Shown here piece after piece: positions 1-7,840 of a DNA stretch of 45,113 bases. The stretch spans positions 1-45,113 of the forward strand of contig JAEDFR010000010.1 in NCBI GenBank assembly GCA_016297945.1, written 5' to 3'. Position 1 is the stretch's first letter, and each line of letters starts with the position of its first letter. Origin of the DNA: Lachnospiraceae bacterium (GTDB taxonomy: Bacteria; Bacillota; Clostridia; Lachnospirales; Lachnospiraceae). Position numbers and translations under genes: made by a program. The notes under the pieces were generated by a model that saw only the letters and a program-made list of their open reading frames with translations, was not told the origin of the DNA and did not search any database.

Positions 1-164
1 GTGGCAGAGCGTCTGCATAATCGGTCTACAAACCCCATATATCGCACTTACAGCATATCTCTTTCGGGAACACAAATCCGAAATGTAGTTAAATAAATAG
101 CATTTTATGATAATGTGTACAGAAAAATAAACAATTTAAAGTCACTTTGAATTGTAGTATATGA
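1..164. other. Leader region upstream of glgP, possible tail of an upstream gene
   Basis: An open frame from base 2 ends at a TAG at 86-88. Its last residues read like a hydrophobic segment followed by a charged tail (LFREHKSEM), so it may be the 3' end of a gene outside the window. However, bases 66-83 also match the end of a dispersed palindromic repeat seen at 34164-34319 and 34948-34980 (core GGGAACACAAATCCGAAA), so the tail could be repeat sequence. Nothing else is recognisable before the glgP promoter. Confidence 0.3.
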
Positions 165-193
165 TAGACAAGGATTTGCTTTTTTGGTACAAT
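165..193 (+). promoter_or_regulatory. Probable sigma-A promoter of glgP
   Basis: A TAGACA -35-like hexamer (165-170) and a TACAAT -10-like hexamer (188-193) are separated by exactly 17 bases. This would give a leader of about 35 nt before the glgP start codon. Prediction from sequence only. Confidence 0.55.
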
Positions 194-234
194 TTACAAG
201 AAATTTAATGTAACATTTTGATGGAGGAAATAAA

Positions 235-2559
235 ATGACATTAGAAAGAGAAATCATCGAATCAAAGATGGAAGATCAGCTTCAGGAAATATTGCGCGTT
301 CGTTTTAATAAATCCATTGCTGATTGTTCAGATAAAGAATTATATTATGGTTTACTACAGCTAACTAAAGGGTTAGCAAAGGCTACCGAGCCGATTTCCG
401 GAGATAAAAAAGTTTATTACATCTCTGCTGAATTTTTGATTGGAAAACTGTTATCGAATAACCTGATTAACTTGGGTGTTTACGAAAAATTAGAGGAAAT
501 ATTAAAAAAACACGGAAAAGAGTTATCTAAGATTGAAGAGCAGGAGCCGGAACCTTCTTTGGGAAATGGCGGACTGGGACGTTTAGCCGCCTGCTTTTTG
601 GATTCGATTGCAACACTGGGACTTCCCGGCGACGGTATCGGATTAAATTACCATTTTGGTCTGTTCAAACAGGTTTTTAAAAATCATAAACAGACTGCCG
701 AAAAAAATGATTGGATTGAGGATGATTCCTGGTTGCGCGAGACAGATATCAGCTTTGAAGTGCCTTTTGGCGACCTGAAAGTTAAATCCAAATTATATGA
801 CATCGATGTCATTGGATACAATCATGGTATCAATAAACTGCACTTATTTGATATTGATAGTATTGATGAAAGTATTGTCAAAGAGGGTATTGATTTTGAT
901 AAAGAAGACATTGCCAAAAATCTTACCTTGTTTTTGTACCCGGACGATTCGGATGAAGCAGGAAATCTTTTGCGTATTTACCAGCAGTATTTTATGGTAA
1001 GTAATGCAGCACAGTTTATTTTAAAAGAATTAAAGGATAAAAAAGTGGATCTTCGCAAGATGTATGATCATGCCGTTATCCAAATTAATGACACGCATCC
1101 GACCATGGTTATTTTAGAGCTGATCCGTATCCTGACGGAAGAAAAAGCCCTGACCATGGATGAAGCGATAGAGGTGGTTTCAAAGACCTGTGCATATACC
1201 AACCATACCATTCTTGCGGAAGCTTTAGAGAAATGGCCGATAAAATATCTGGAAAAAGTAGTTCCGCAGCTTGTTCCGATTATTAAAGAACTGGATCATA
1301 GAGTTGCTGCCAAATACGATGATGAAAAAGTGCAGATTATTGATGAAGATGACAGAGTTCATATGGCTCACATCGATATCCATTATGGATTTTCCGTCAA
1401 TGGTGTAGCAGCCATCCATACAGAGATCTTAAAAGAAACCGAGTTGAATCATTTTTACAAAATCTATCCGGAAAAATTCAACAATAAAACGAACGGAATT
1501 ACGTTCCGCAGATGGTTATTGTCATGTAACAGACCGCTGACAAAACTATTGTCGGATACCATAGGTGACGGATTTAAAACAGATGCCTTCGAACTGGAGA
1601 AGCTGTTAACCAAAATCAATGATGCAAGTGTTTTAAATCAGATTGAAGCAATCAAAAAGCAGAAAAAAGAAGAATTGGCTGCCTATGTAAAGGAAGCAGA
1701 AGGGGTTAGCTTAAATTCCGATTCCATTTTTGACATCCAGATAAAGAGACTGCATGAGTACAAACGTCAGCAGATGAATGCACTTTATATCATTCATAAG
1801 TATCTGGAAGTAAAGGGCGGTAAAAAACCGTCAACTCCGATTTCTTTCATTTTTGGTGCCAAAGCAGCTCCGGCTTATATCATTGCACAGGATATTATCC
1901 ATCTGCTTTTATGCTTACAGGAAATTGTCAACAACGATCCCGATGTTTCGCCTTATATGCAGGTGCTTATGGTTGAAAACTACAATGTCAGCTACGCAGA
2001 AAAACTGATACCTGCATGTGATATTTCCGAGCAGATTTCGTTGGCATCCAAAGAAGCATCCGGAACCGGCAACATGAAATTTATGTTAAACGGCGCCGTT
2101 ACCATTGGTACTTCTGATGGCGCGAATGTTGAAATCCATGAGTTGGTCGGTGATGACAATATTTATATTTTCGGTGAAAAGTCAGAGCAGGTCATCCGAC
2201 ATTATGAAAAGGCAGATTATGTTTCCAAAAAATTCTATGATAATGATCCGATGATTAAAGAAGCGGTTGATTTTATTATCAGTGATGAAGTCATGGCTGT
2301 CGGCGACAAAGAAAACTTAGAGAGACTTTACAACGAATTGTTGAATAAAGACTGGTTTATGACATTGCTGGATTTAAGGGACTATATTGTGACCAAGGAC
2401 CGCATGTTTGAAGATTATCTGGACCGTGATAAATGGAAACGGATGATGTTAACCAATATTGCAAAAGCCGGTTACTTCTCTTCTGACCGTACGATTGCGG
2501 AATACAACAGAGACATCTGGAAAATGGTACCTTCCTTCAATGAAGAAATCGGAAAATAG
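235..2559 (+). CDS. glgP: Glycogen/maltodextrin phosphorylase
   Basis: Cytosolic PLP-dependent phosphorylase (GT35) that releases glucose-1-phosphate from alpha-1,4-glucan ends. The 774-residue length fits the family. Visible are the N-terminal glycine-rich stretch SLGNGGLGRLAACFLDS, the IQINDTHP segment, the IKRLHEYKRQ motif, and the cofactor region EASGTGNMKF, whose lysine (about K615) should carry PLP, followed by TSDGANVEI. The start is fixed by GGAGG seven to eight bases before the ATG. The malQ gene follows 11 bases after the stop, so the pair very likely forms one transcript for glycogen or maltodextrin breakdown. Whether the physiological substrate is stored glycogen or imported maltodextrin cannot be told here. 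Confidence 0.96.
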   Translation: MTLEREIIESKMEDQLQEILRVRFNKSIADCSDKELYYGLLQLTKGLAKATEPISGDKKVYYISAEFLIGKLLSNNLINLGVYEKLEEILKKHGKELSKIEEQEPEPSLGNGGLGRLAACFLDSIATLGLPGDGIGLNYHFGLFKQVFKNHKQTAEKNDWIEDDSWLRETDISFEVPFGDLKVKSKLYDIDVIGYNHGINKLHLFDIDSIDESIVKEGIDFDKEDIAKNLTLFLYPDDSDEAGNLLRIYQQYFMVSNAAQFILKELKDKKVDLRKMYDHAVIQINDTHPTMVILELIRILTEEKALTMDEAIEVVSKTCAYTNHTILAEALEKWPIKYLEKVVPQLVPIIKELDHRVAAKYDDEKVQIIDEDDRVHMAHIDIHYGFSVNGVAAIHTEILKETELNHFYKIYPEKFNNKTNGITFRRWLLSCNRPLTKLLSDTIGDGFKTDAFELEKLLTKINDASVLNQIEAIKKQKKEELAAYVKEAEGVSLNSDSIFDIQIKRLHEYKRQQMNALYIIHKYLEVKGGKKPSTPISFIFGAKAAPAYIIAQDIIHLLLCLQEIVNNDPDVSPYMQVLMVENYNVSYAEKLIPACDISEQISLASKEASGTGNMKFMLNGAVTIGTSDGANVEIHELVGDDNIYIFGEKSEQVIRHYEKADYVSKKFYDNDPMIKEAVDFIISDEVMAVGDKENLERLYNELLNKDWFMTLLDLRDYIVTKDRMFEDYLDRDKWKRMMLTNIAKAGYFSSDRTIAEYNRDIWKMVPSFNEEIGK

Positions 2560-2570
2560 GGTGTAGAAAT

Positions 2571-4046
2571 ATGAGAAAATGTGGTGTGTTATGTCCCATT
2601 TTTAGCCTGCCTTCTCCATATGGAATTGGCACAATGGGAAAAAGTGCATATGAATTTGTGGATTTATTGAACAAAGCGGGACAGAGGTGTTGGCAGATTT
2701 TACCGCTTGGTCAGACCGGATATGGAGATTCGCCTTATCAGTCTTTTTCGACCTTTGCGGGAAATCCCTATTTTATCGATTTGGATCTTTTGCGGGAAGA
2801 AGGCCTTCTGACATTGACCGAATGTGAACAGGTTGAGGTATGCGAGAATCCTGCTTATATCGATTACGAAAAAATGTATAACAGCCGTTACAAAGTGCTT
2901 CGTATGGCGTTTGGACGTTTTGATGAAAAGAGCGAGAAAAAATATGACAAGTTTGTCAAAAAGAATGAGTCATGGCTGGGTGATTATGCGCTTTATATGG
3001 CTATAAAAGCTCATTTTGAAGAGAAACCCTGGACAGAATGGGATGAAGATATCAAACTTCGGAAAAAGAAAGCATTAAAGCAGTATCGGGAAGAACTGGC
3101 AGACGAAATCCGTTTTTGGAAGTTTTTGCAATACTACTTTTTCAGACAGTGGAAAAAGTTAAAGAAATATGCGAATAAAAAGGGCATTGAGATTATTGGT
3201 GATATTCCGATTTATGTAGCTTTTGACAGTGCGGATACCTGGGCAAATCCCGATTTGTTCCAGTTGGATGCAAATGGTTATCCGATTGCTGTGGCAGGCT
3301 GTCCGCCGGATGTTTTTTGTGAAACCGGCCAGCTTTGGGGAAATCCTTTATATGACTGGCCCTATCATAAGCATACCAAATATGCATGGTGGATGGAACG
3401 AATCGCACATTGCTTCAAATTATATGATGTGGTCCGTATAGATCATTTCAGAGGCTTTGAGTCCTATTATGCGATTCCGTATGGCGATCCGACAGCAGAA
3501 TTTGGTCATTGGGAGAAAGGTCCCGGTTATGCTTTGTTTGAGCGTATGAAAGAGGTCCTTGGAGAACGCAGAGTGATTGCCGAGGATTTGGGATTTTTGA
3601 CGGATGAGGTTTATGAGTTGGTTGCAAAGACCGGTTATCCGGGAATGAAGATTATTGAGTTTGCATTCAGTGATTATCAGGACAACGGGTATCTGCCGCA
3701 CAATTACAAGAAAAACTGCATTGTTTATACGGGAACTCATGACAATGAGACGGCAGCAGGATGGCTTACCAATGTTACCAAAGGAGATCACAAATTTATA
3801 AAAGAATACTGTGACTGTCATTCAGACAAAAAGCTTGCCAAAGCATTGGTCAGACTTGCGATGATGAGTGTTGCAGACACCGCCATTATTCCGATTCAGG
3901 ATTATCTCGGTCTGGGAAACGAGGCACGAATCAATGAGCCGTCCACACTCGGCACGAACTGGAAGTGGAGACTCATTCCGGGACAGTTTACCGAAGAGAC
4001 GGCCGAGGAAATGTTGGAGCTTGCAAAAATCAGTTTCCGATATTAA
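2571..4046 (+). CDS. malQ: 4-alpha-glucanotransferase (amylomaltase)
   Basis: GH77 disproportionating enzyme that transfers alpha-1,4-glucan segments and so supplies acceptor chains to the phosphorylase encoded just upstream. 491 residues, normal for bacterial amylomaltase. Seen: the N-terminal LPSPYGIGTMG, the nucleophile motif VVRIDHFRGF (Asp about 291), the acid/base motif VIAEDLGFLT (Glu about 338), the GTHDNET transition-state motif, and the EARINEPST segment near the end. It lies 11 bases behind glgP. Its stop codon overlaps the stop codon of the convergent CYTH gene by two bases, so the two genes share their 3' ends and no terminator fits between them. Confidence 0.95.
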   Translation: MRKCGVLCPIFSLPSPYGIGTMGKSAYEFVDLLNKAGQRCWQILPLGQTGYGDSPYQSFSTFAGNPYFIDLDLLREEGLLTLTECEQVEVCENPAYIDYEKMYNSRYKVLRMAFGRFDEKSEKKYDKFVKKNESWLGDYALYMAIKAHFEEKPWTEWDEDIKLRKKKALKQYREELADEIRFWKFLQYYFFRQWKKLKKYANKKGIEIIGDIPIYVAFDSADTWANPDLFQLDANGYPIAVAGCPPDVFCETGQLWGNPLYDWPYHKHTKYAWWMERIAHCFKLYDVVRIDHFRGFESYYAIPYGDPTAEFGHWEKGPGYALFERMKEVLGERRVIAEDLGFLTDEVYELVAKTGYPGMKIIEFAFSDYQDNGYLPHNYKKNCIVYTGTHDNETAAGWLTNVTKGDHKFIKEYCDCHSDKKLAKALVRLAMMSVADTAIIPIQDYLGLGNEARINEPSTLGTNWKWRLIPGQFTEETAEEMLELAKISFRY

Positions 4047-4543
4047 GCACGGCTCATATTCGAATTGTGATAGGCTGGATTGTTTGTAACATCCTCTAAA
4101 AACCAGTCGGGCATGAGGAATGCGGTGGCAAGTTCGACAGAAGGAAATTCGACCTCTGCCATAATCAGACCCGCAGGAGTTTGAAATATATCCAGTTCAA
4201 TTTTCAATTGAAGAGAATCCGGTATGGTATCCATGCCGGATTTTTTTAATTGTTCCATGTCAAATTGCGGGTTGGATAACGGGATCACATAACGGTCTTT
4301 TTTGATAATGATTCCATCTGCTTTTTTAATCAGATGATCATAGCTTTCTTTGGTTAATGGCAGGTTTGCCTCTTCTCTTGCTAAAAGACCTTTTCCTTTA
4401 TAGGTAAGATAATAGGTGTCATTTTCCCGTCTGACGCGAACGACGGGTTCGGTACAAAGATATCCCTGCTCCATATGGAGGCATGTATAGTCAAAAAGAT
4501 TTGCGGGGAGTTGTCGGATTGTAAATTTACGTTCAATTTCCAT
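4043..4543 (-). CDS. CYTH-domain protein (triphosphate tunnel metalloenzyme)
   Basis: Small cytosolic protein of the CyaB/thiamine-triphosphatase (CYTH) superfamily, whose members hydrolyse or cyclise organic or inorganic triphosphates. The defining N-terminal ExExK motif is present at once (MEIERKF), followed by alternating charged strands such as VRVRRENDTYYLTYKG and YVIPLS, as expected for the beta-tunnel. An in-frame ATG six codons upstream exists, but AAAGGA nine bases before the inner ATG supports a start at 4543, giving 166 residues. Substrate is unknown; tripolyphosphate or thiamine triphosphate are the usual candidates. It converges on malQ with overlapping stop codons. Confidence 0.85.
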   Translation of the reverse strand: MEIERKFTIRQLPANLFDYTCLHMEQGYLCTEPVVRVRRENDTYYLTYKGKGLLAREEANLPLTKESYDHLIKKADGIIIKKDRYVIPLSNPQFDMEQLKKSGMDTIPDSLQLKIELDIFQTPAGLIMAEVEFPSVELATAFLMPDWFLEDVTNNPAYHNSNMSRA

Positions 4544-4585
4544 AAGGGTCATTCCTTTCATAGGGGTGGTGATGGAGGGGAGGGA

Positions 4586-4796
4586 CGATATTTTATTTCT
4601 CTTGCAAGACTAACGTTGATAAGTTTATCTAAATATTCCGGGGGAAAAGAATTGATTTTTTACGCACACGGTGCATAATGGACATCCTGTCCAGATGCAC
4701 CTTTCGCGACATCCGTGTCGCGAAGTGCTGAAATACTTACGGAATATTAAGATAAACTAATCAACAACGTCAAATTGCGCGAGAAATAAAATATCG
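4586..4796. repeat. 211-bp MITE-like structured repeat, copy 1
   Basis: The ends are perfect 16-bp inverted repeats (4586-4601 and 4781-4796, CGATATTTTATTTCTC). Further in, GTTGAT-AGTTTATCT-AATATTCCG arms pair imperfectly. The core holds three nested stems: GGTGCAT 4670-4676 with ATGCACC 4695-4701, enclosing GGACA 4680-4684 with TGTCC 4688-4692, then TTCGCGACA 4703-4711 with TGTCGCGAA 4716-4724. No ORF is inside. A second copy lies in opposite orientation at 16421-16640, differing by compensatory base-pair changes. It resembles a non-autonomous mobile element whose transcript or single strand folds into one long branched hairpin; no transposase or clear target duplication is visible. Confidence 0.85.
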
Positions 4797-4848
4797 TTTT
4801 TCCCGCTTTTATAGTATATTGCGTTGGTGTTGCATTAGTTAGTGCTGA

Positions 4849-4884
4849 TGGATTGCGAGAATTGGGTAGTAATATAGCAATCCA
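4849..4884. repeat. Small inverted repeat related to the GGATTGC/GCAATCC family
   Basis: TGGATTGC (4849-4856) pairs with GCAATCCA (4877-4884) around a 20-base loop that begins GAGA. The arms and the GAGA start are shared with the inner stems of the repeats at 24410-24461 and 30294-30344, so this is probably a diverged member. It lies in a non-coding stretch. Confidence 0.5.
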
Positions 4885-4922
4885 TATATCTTAATATATC
4901 AATTATAACCAAATCTGAAAAG

Positions 4923-4962
4923 ATTATAATTACGAACAGTTTATTATAATTACAAACGGTTT
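4923..4962. repeat. Tandem 20-bp direct repeat, two units
   Basis: ATTATAATTACGAACAGTTT (4923-4942) is followed directly by a unit differing at two bases (4943-4962). AT-rich non-coding DNA; no function is evident. Confidence 0.6.
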
Positions 4963-4991
4963 AGCATAATCTATCTTCAAATTATTTCATA

Positions 4992-5045
4992 AATATATAT
5001 CTTTGCCCGCGAAAACCGAAGTATGATGCGGCAAAGATATATATT
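4992..5045. repeat. Short form of the AATATATATCTTTG palindromic repeat
   Basis: Perfect 16-bp inverted repeat: AATATATATCTTTGCC (4992-5007) and its complement at 5030-5045, with ACCGAAGT in the loop. The same arms and the same ACCGAAGT occur in the longer element at 34164-34319, so this is a short member of a dispersed family. Apart from this and the neighbouring small repeats, the stretch 4797-5150 holds nothing recognisable. Confidence 0.7.
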
Positions 5046-5150
5046 TTGTTTGAAAAATATGTATGTCTGTAAGATAGTTTTTTGCATTATCATCTGTTTT
5101 CTGATAAAATAAATATGCTTTTACAATATCGTAAGCATTAGGGGTGTCCG

Positions 5151-5327
5151 ATGGAAAATAACGAGAGATTAGAGCTGCAGACGAAAGCTTTTATGGCAGA
5201 TTTGCTGGCAGGTGTGACGTTTTCGATATGTTACAATGAAAATGTTTTTCATAACGCGGACAAGGCACTTTATCGGACGAAGGAAACAACCCGTAAGGGC
5301 TGCACTGTTTTTGAAGAAATGGATTAA
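5151..5327 (+). pseudogene. Remnant of a GGDEF (diguanylate cyclase) domain
   Basis: A 58-codon frame whose second half resembles the C-terminal end of a GGDEF domain: GVTFSI, then NADKALYRTKETTRKG, matching the consensus ADxALYxAKxxGRN, then an ordinary tail. The roughly 20 residues that normally separate these two blocks are reduced to about eight, and the whole catalytic part including the GGDEF signature is missing. No good ribosome binding site precedes the ATG. It looks like a decayed gene with an internal deletion. A functional micro-protein is possible but unlikely. Confidence 0.6.
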
Positions 5328-5353
5328 GGACTATTCAAAAGGAGGAATATATT

Positions 5354-5902
5354 ATGGCAAATTTAGGTATTTTTTTAGCACCGGGTTTTGAAGAGTGTGA
5401 GGCACTGATTGTTGTAGATATCTGCAGAAGAGCAGGTCTTACTATTCAGATGATTTCAATTTCCGATGAAAAAACGGTTGTAAGTTCACACAATGTATCC
5501 GTTGTTGCGGATACGATCTTAAGCGAAGTGGATTTTAATACACTGGATATGATTATTTTGCCGGGCGGTATGCCGGGAACCAAAAATCTGGAGGCGTGTG
5601 ATGCGTTGATGAGACAGGTGGATGATTTTTATAAGGCAGGGAAATGTATCAGCGCAATTTGTGCGGCACCCAGTATCTTTGGACATAAAGGTTATTTAAA
5701 CGGAAGAGATGCCGTATCCTACCCGTCCTTTGAAAGTCATTTAGAAGGCGCCAGAGTATTGAAAGAGCCGGTTGCTGTTTCTGAGCATGTGACAACTTCA
5801 CGAGGATTGGGCACGGCTCTTGATTTTGGTCTGGCAATTGTAGAAAGATATTGCGGAAAAGAAAAGGCGGATGAGATTGCGACAGCAGTTGTTTATAAAT
5901 AA
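5354..5902 (+). CDS. DJ-1/PfpI family protein
   Basis: Cytosolic class-I glutamine-amidotransferase-like protein of the DJ-1/ThiJ/YajL group, 182 residues, the usual length. The nucleophile elbow SAICAAPSIFG carries the reactive cysteine (about C103), and the conserved early glutamate is in PGFEECEAL. Family members are reported as glyoxalases, chaperones or protein/nucleotide deglycases; which applies cannot be read from sequence. The start is supported by AAAAGGAGG eight bases upstream. A strong bidirectional terminator follows, so it is probably monocistronic, unless read with the GGDEF remnant just upstream. Confidence 0.9.
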   Translation: MANLGIFLAPGFEECEALIVVDICRRAGLTIQMISISDEKTVVSSHNVSVVADTILSEVDFNTLDMIILPGGMPGTKNLEACDALMRQVDDFYKAGKCISAICAAPSIFGHKGYLNGRDAVSYPSFESHLEGARVLKEPVAVSEHVTTSRGLGTALDFGLAIVERYCGKEKADEIATAVVYK

Positions 5903-5916
5903 ATAATGTTGGGCAA

Positions 5917-5943
5917 AAAAGCCCAAGATATTCTTGGGCTTTT
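5917..5943. terminator. Bidirectional intrinsic terminator
   Basis: AAAAGCCCAAGA (5917-5928) pairs perfectly with TCTTGGGCTTTT (5932-5943) around a three-base loop, with A and T runs on the two sides. It can end both the DJ-1 gene (+) and the convergent spore-protein gene (-). Confidence 0.85.
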
Positions 5944-5971
5944 GCATGTCTGCTTAGAAACATGGATGAAA

Positions 5972-6166
5972 TTACTTCATCTGTTCTTCCTGCTTTTTGA
6001 TCATTCTTTTAACCATTTCGCCACCAACAGAACCGGCTTCACGAGATGTTAAGTCACCATTGTAACCATCTTTTAAGTTTACACCGAGCTCGCTTGCAAC
6101 TTCTGTTTTGAAACGATCCATAGCAGATTTAGCTTCTTTTTTTGAGCTATTGTTACTTGATGCCAT
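5972..6166 (-). CDS. Alpha/beta-type small acid-soluble spore protein
   Basis: Short (64 residues) DNA-binding spore protein that coats and protects the chromosome in the spore core. The family signature is complete: the germination-protease site region KTEVASELGV, then the glycine-rich LTSREAGSVGG and the C-terminal helix GEMVKRMIKKQEEQ. GGAGG lies eight to nine bases before the ATG. Such genes are usually transcribed in the forespore by sigma-G; I could not find an unambiguous sigma-G promoter upstream. Its presence argues that the host forms endospores. Confidence 0.95.
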   Translation of the reverse strand: MASSNNSSKKEAKSAMDRFKTEVASELGVNLKDGYNGDLTSREAGSVGGEMVKRMIKKQEEQMK

Positions 6167-6194
6167 AGCTTTTTACCTCCATAACATGATATAT

Positions 6195-6231
6195 ATTTCT
6201 TAAGATAAGCCAAACACTTACCTTAAGAAAT
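6195..6231. promoter_or_regulatory. Inverted repeat between divergent spore-protein and dus genes
   Basis: ATTTCTTAAGATAAG (6195-6209) and CTTACCTTAAGAAAT (6217-6231) form a 15-bp inverted repeat with one mismatch and a seven-base spacer. A third related box, CTTATCTTGAC, lies at 6277-6287 and overlaps the predicted dus -35 element. The arrangement suggests an operator, or a leader hairpin of the spore gene. Regulator unknown. Confidence 0.45.
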
Positions 6232-6282
6232 GAATTTGTGTTAACAAACCGATACTCTTTTGGTTTTGTGTTTCAACTTATC

Positions 6283-6312
6283 TTGACTTTAGTATTTGCG
6301 TCACGATAAAAT
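6283..6312 (+). promoter_or_regulatory. Probable promoter of the dus gene
   Basis: TTGACT (6283-6288) and TAAAAT (6307-6312) with an 18-base spacer, ending 33 bases before the start codon. Confidence 0.55.
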
Positions 6313-6345
6313 TTATGAATGGAATTTTAAGGAAAAGGAGTTTTC

Positions 6346-7290
6346 ATGAAATATTATTTTGCGCCATTTGAAGGCATATCATGGTATCTTTACAGAAATC
6401 TTGCCGCAAAGCATTTTGAAGCAGCAGATGTATATGTGACGCCATTTATTGCTCCAAATCAGATGCGTAGTATTCGCGAATCGGATAAAAAAGATATTTT
6501 GCCGGAAAATAATCGTAATCTGCATATCATTCCGCAATTAATCGGTAATCGGGCAGATGAGATTGTAGATACTGCCAATCAGATTTATGAAATGGGATAT
6601 CAGGAAATCAATTTGAATTTTGGATGTCCATCCGGAACGGTTGTTGCAAAAAATAAGGGCGCCGGCATCTTAAGAGATCTTTACTTTATGGAAAAGTTTC
6701 TGTACGATGTTTTTGAAGGATTGAAAGATCATATGAAAATTTCCGTAAAAACCAGAATCGGAGTAACGGATGCCGACGAATGGGAAGATATTTTACAGGT
6801 TTTCAATCAGTTTTCATTATCAGAACTCATTATACATGCACGGGTGCGAAAAGATTTTTATAAAGGAAAACCAAATTGGGATGCGTTTTCTTATGCTTTG
6901 GAAAACAGTAAAAATCCCGTTTGTTATAATGGCGATTTGTTTTCGGTTGCAGATTACGAAAAGTTGATCCAAACATTCCCAAAGACACAGTCTGTTATGT
7001 TAGGGCGGGGAATGCTTGCAAATCCTGCACTTTTGGGAGAAATAAAAGGACTTGGAAAGCTGGATAAACAACGAATGCGGGCTTTTCATGATGAGATGCT
7101 TGCCATGTATAGGGAACATTTATATGGTGAGATAACCGTGCTCCATAAGATGAAGGAAATCTGGCGTTACTGGTCGCTTGTTTTTGACAAAGGAGATGCA
7201 TATTTTAAAAAAATTGGAAAAAGTAAAAGTCTGGTGGAATATCAGGCTGTTGTAAATGCCTTATTTGCGGAGTGCAAGATTAGAGAGTGA
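6346..7290 (+). CDS. tRNA-dihydrouridine synthase
   Basis: FMN- and NADPH-dependent enzyme that reduces uridines in tRNA D-loops. 314 residues. Seen: the N-terminal APFEGIS (flavin pocket, replacing the common APMAGVT), the catalytic cysteine in NFGCPS (about C94), AGIL, KTRIG, the LIIHAR segment with conserved histidine, and the phosphate-binding VMLGRGMLANPAL. The divergent APFEGIS start suggests the clostridial variant rather than the standard DusB linked to lysS/nifR3. GGAG at seven to eight bases supports the start. Single gene with its own promoter and terminator. Confidence 0.93.
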   Translation: MKYYFAPFEGISWYLYRNLAAKHFEAADVYVTPFIAPNQMRSIRESDKKDILPENNRNLHIIPQLIGNRADEIVDTANQIYEMGYQEINLNFGCPSGTVVAKNKGAGILRDLYFMEKFLYDVFEGLKDHMKISVKTRIGVTDADEWEDILQVFNQFSLSELIIHARVRKDFYKGKPNWDAFSYALENSKNPVCYNGDLFSVADYEKLIQTFPKTQSVMLGRGMLANPALLGEIKGLGKLDKQRMRAFHDEMLAMYREHLYGEITVLHKMKEIWRYWSLVFDKGDAYFKKIGKSKSLVEYQAVVNALFAECKIRE

Positions 7291-7295
7291 TGAAA

Positions 7296-7321
7296 ACCAC
7301 CCGTTTAGGGTGGTGTTTTTT
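7296..7321 (+). terminator. Intrinsic terminator of dus
   Basis: ACCACCC (7296-7302) pairs with GGGTGGT (7308-7314), followed by GTTTTTTG, six bases after the dus stop codon. Confidence 0.9.
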
Positions 7322-7377
7322 GTCATTCTTTATGCTAGTATAATGGCATGTGTAATAGGATTAGATAAACGTGAATT

Positions 7378-7414
7378 AAAAAAGCCGAGCTCAAGGGGGA
7401 GCAAGGCTTTTTTT
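7378..7414 (-). terminator. Intrinsic terminator of the zinc-ribbon operon
   Basis: AAAAAAGCC (7378-7386) pairs with GGCTTTTTTT (7405-7414), with an inner GAGC/GCTC helix. On the minus strand it ends in a T run 18 bases past the last gene of the operon. Confidence 0.8.
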
Positions 7415-7432
7415 ACTTTTATATAAATCAAA

Positions 7433-7840
7433 TTATTCATAAACCTTCAACATTTCATCGATATCTTCTGCAACATATGACAATTCAGTCATGTTTTCCT
7501 TTGCTTCCTCCCGCTTATGTTTATAGGCGCTGACATCCTGATAATCCTTTAGTCCATAATAATAAAAACTGTTTCGCCAATATTCGGCAACTGCATAAAC
7601 TTCATTGTATTTTGGTCCGTCTACAGAGGCAGCAATATTATCACAATAATCCGTATAGACACGTGAATATTCCTTTGAATCAATGATATAGTAAAACATA
7701 TGTGCATCTTGCGTATAATGACTAAAATTATCGGCACATATGGAAATAAAACTAAAGAAAAAGAAAACAAAAGAAACACTCAGAATGATAATGGGAATCA
7801 GGAATTTTTTGGGGATAGCTCCGATTTTATTCTTCTTCAT
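7433..7840 (-). CDS. Small single-pass membrane protein, third gene of the zinc-ribbon operon
   Basis: No family recognised. About 135 residues: a basic N-terminus (MKKNKIGAIPKK), one strongly hydrophobic segment rich in Ile and Phe (about residues 13-36), then an extracytoplasmic part rich in Tyr, Asp and Glu. Unlike its two upstream neighbours it has no cysteine ribbon, but its plan (short cytoplasmic start, one membrane helix, Tyr-rich helical outside part) is the same. An ATG seven codons further upstream exists, but that ATG lies within the AAAAGGAGGG ribosome site, so the start at 7840 is preferred. It overlaps the upstream gene by 14 bases, implying translational coupling. Confidence 0.75.
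   Translation of the reverse strand: MKKNKIGAIPKKFLIPIIILSVSFVFFFFSFISICADNFSHYTQDAHMFYYIIDSKEYSRVYTDYCDNIAASVDGPKYNEVYAVAEYWRNSFYYYGLKDYQDVSAYKHKREEAKENMTELSYVAEDIDEMLKVYE

Noticed and set aside
3420..3821. Minus-strand frame of 133 codons inside malQ
   Set aside because: Antisense shadow of a conserved enzyme; no ribosome site or recognisable motif.
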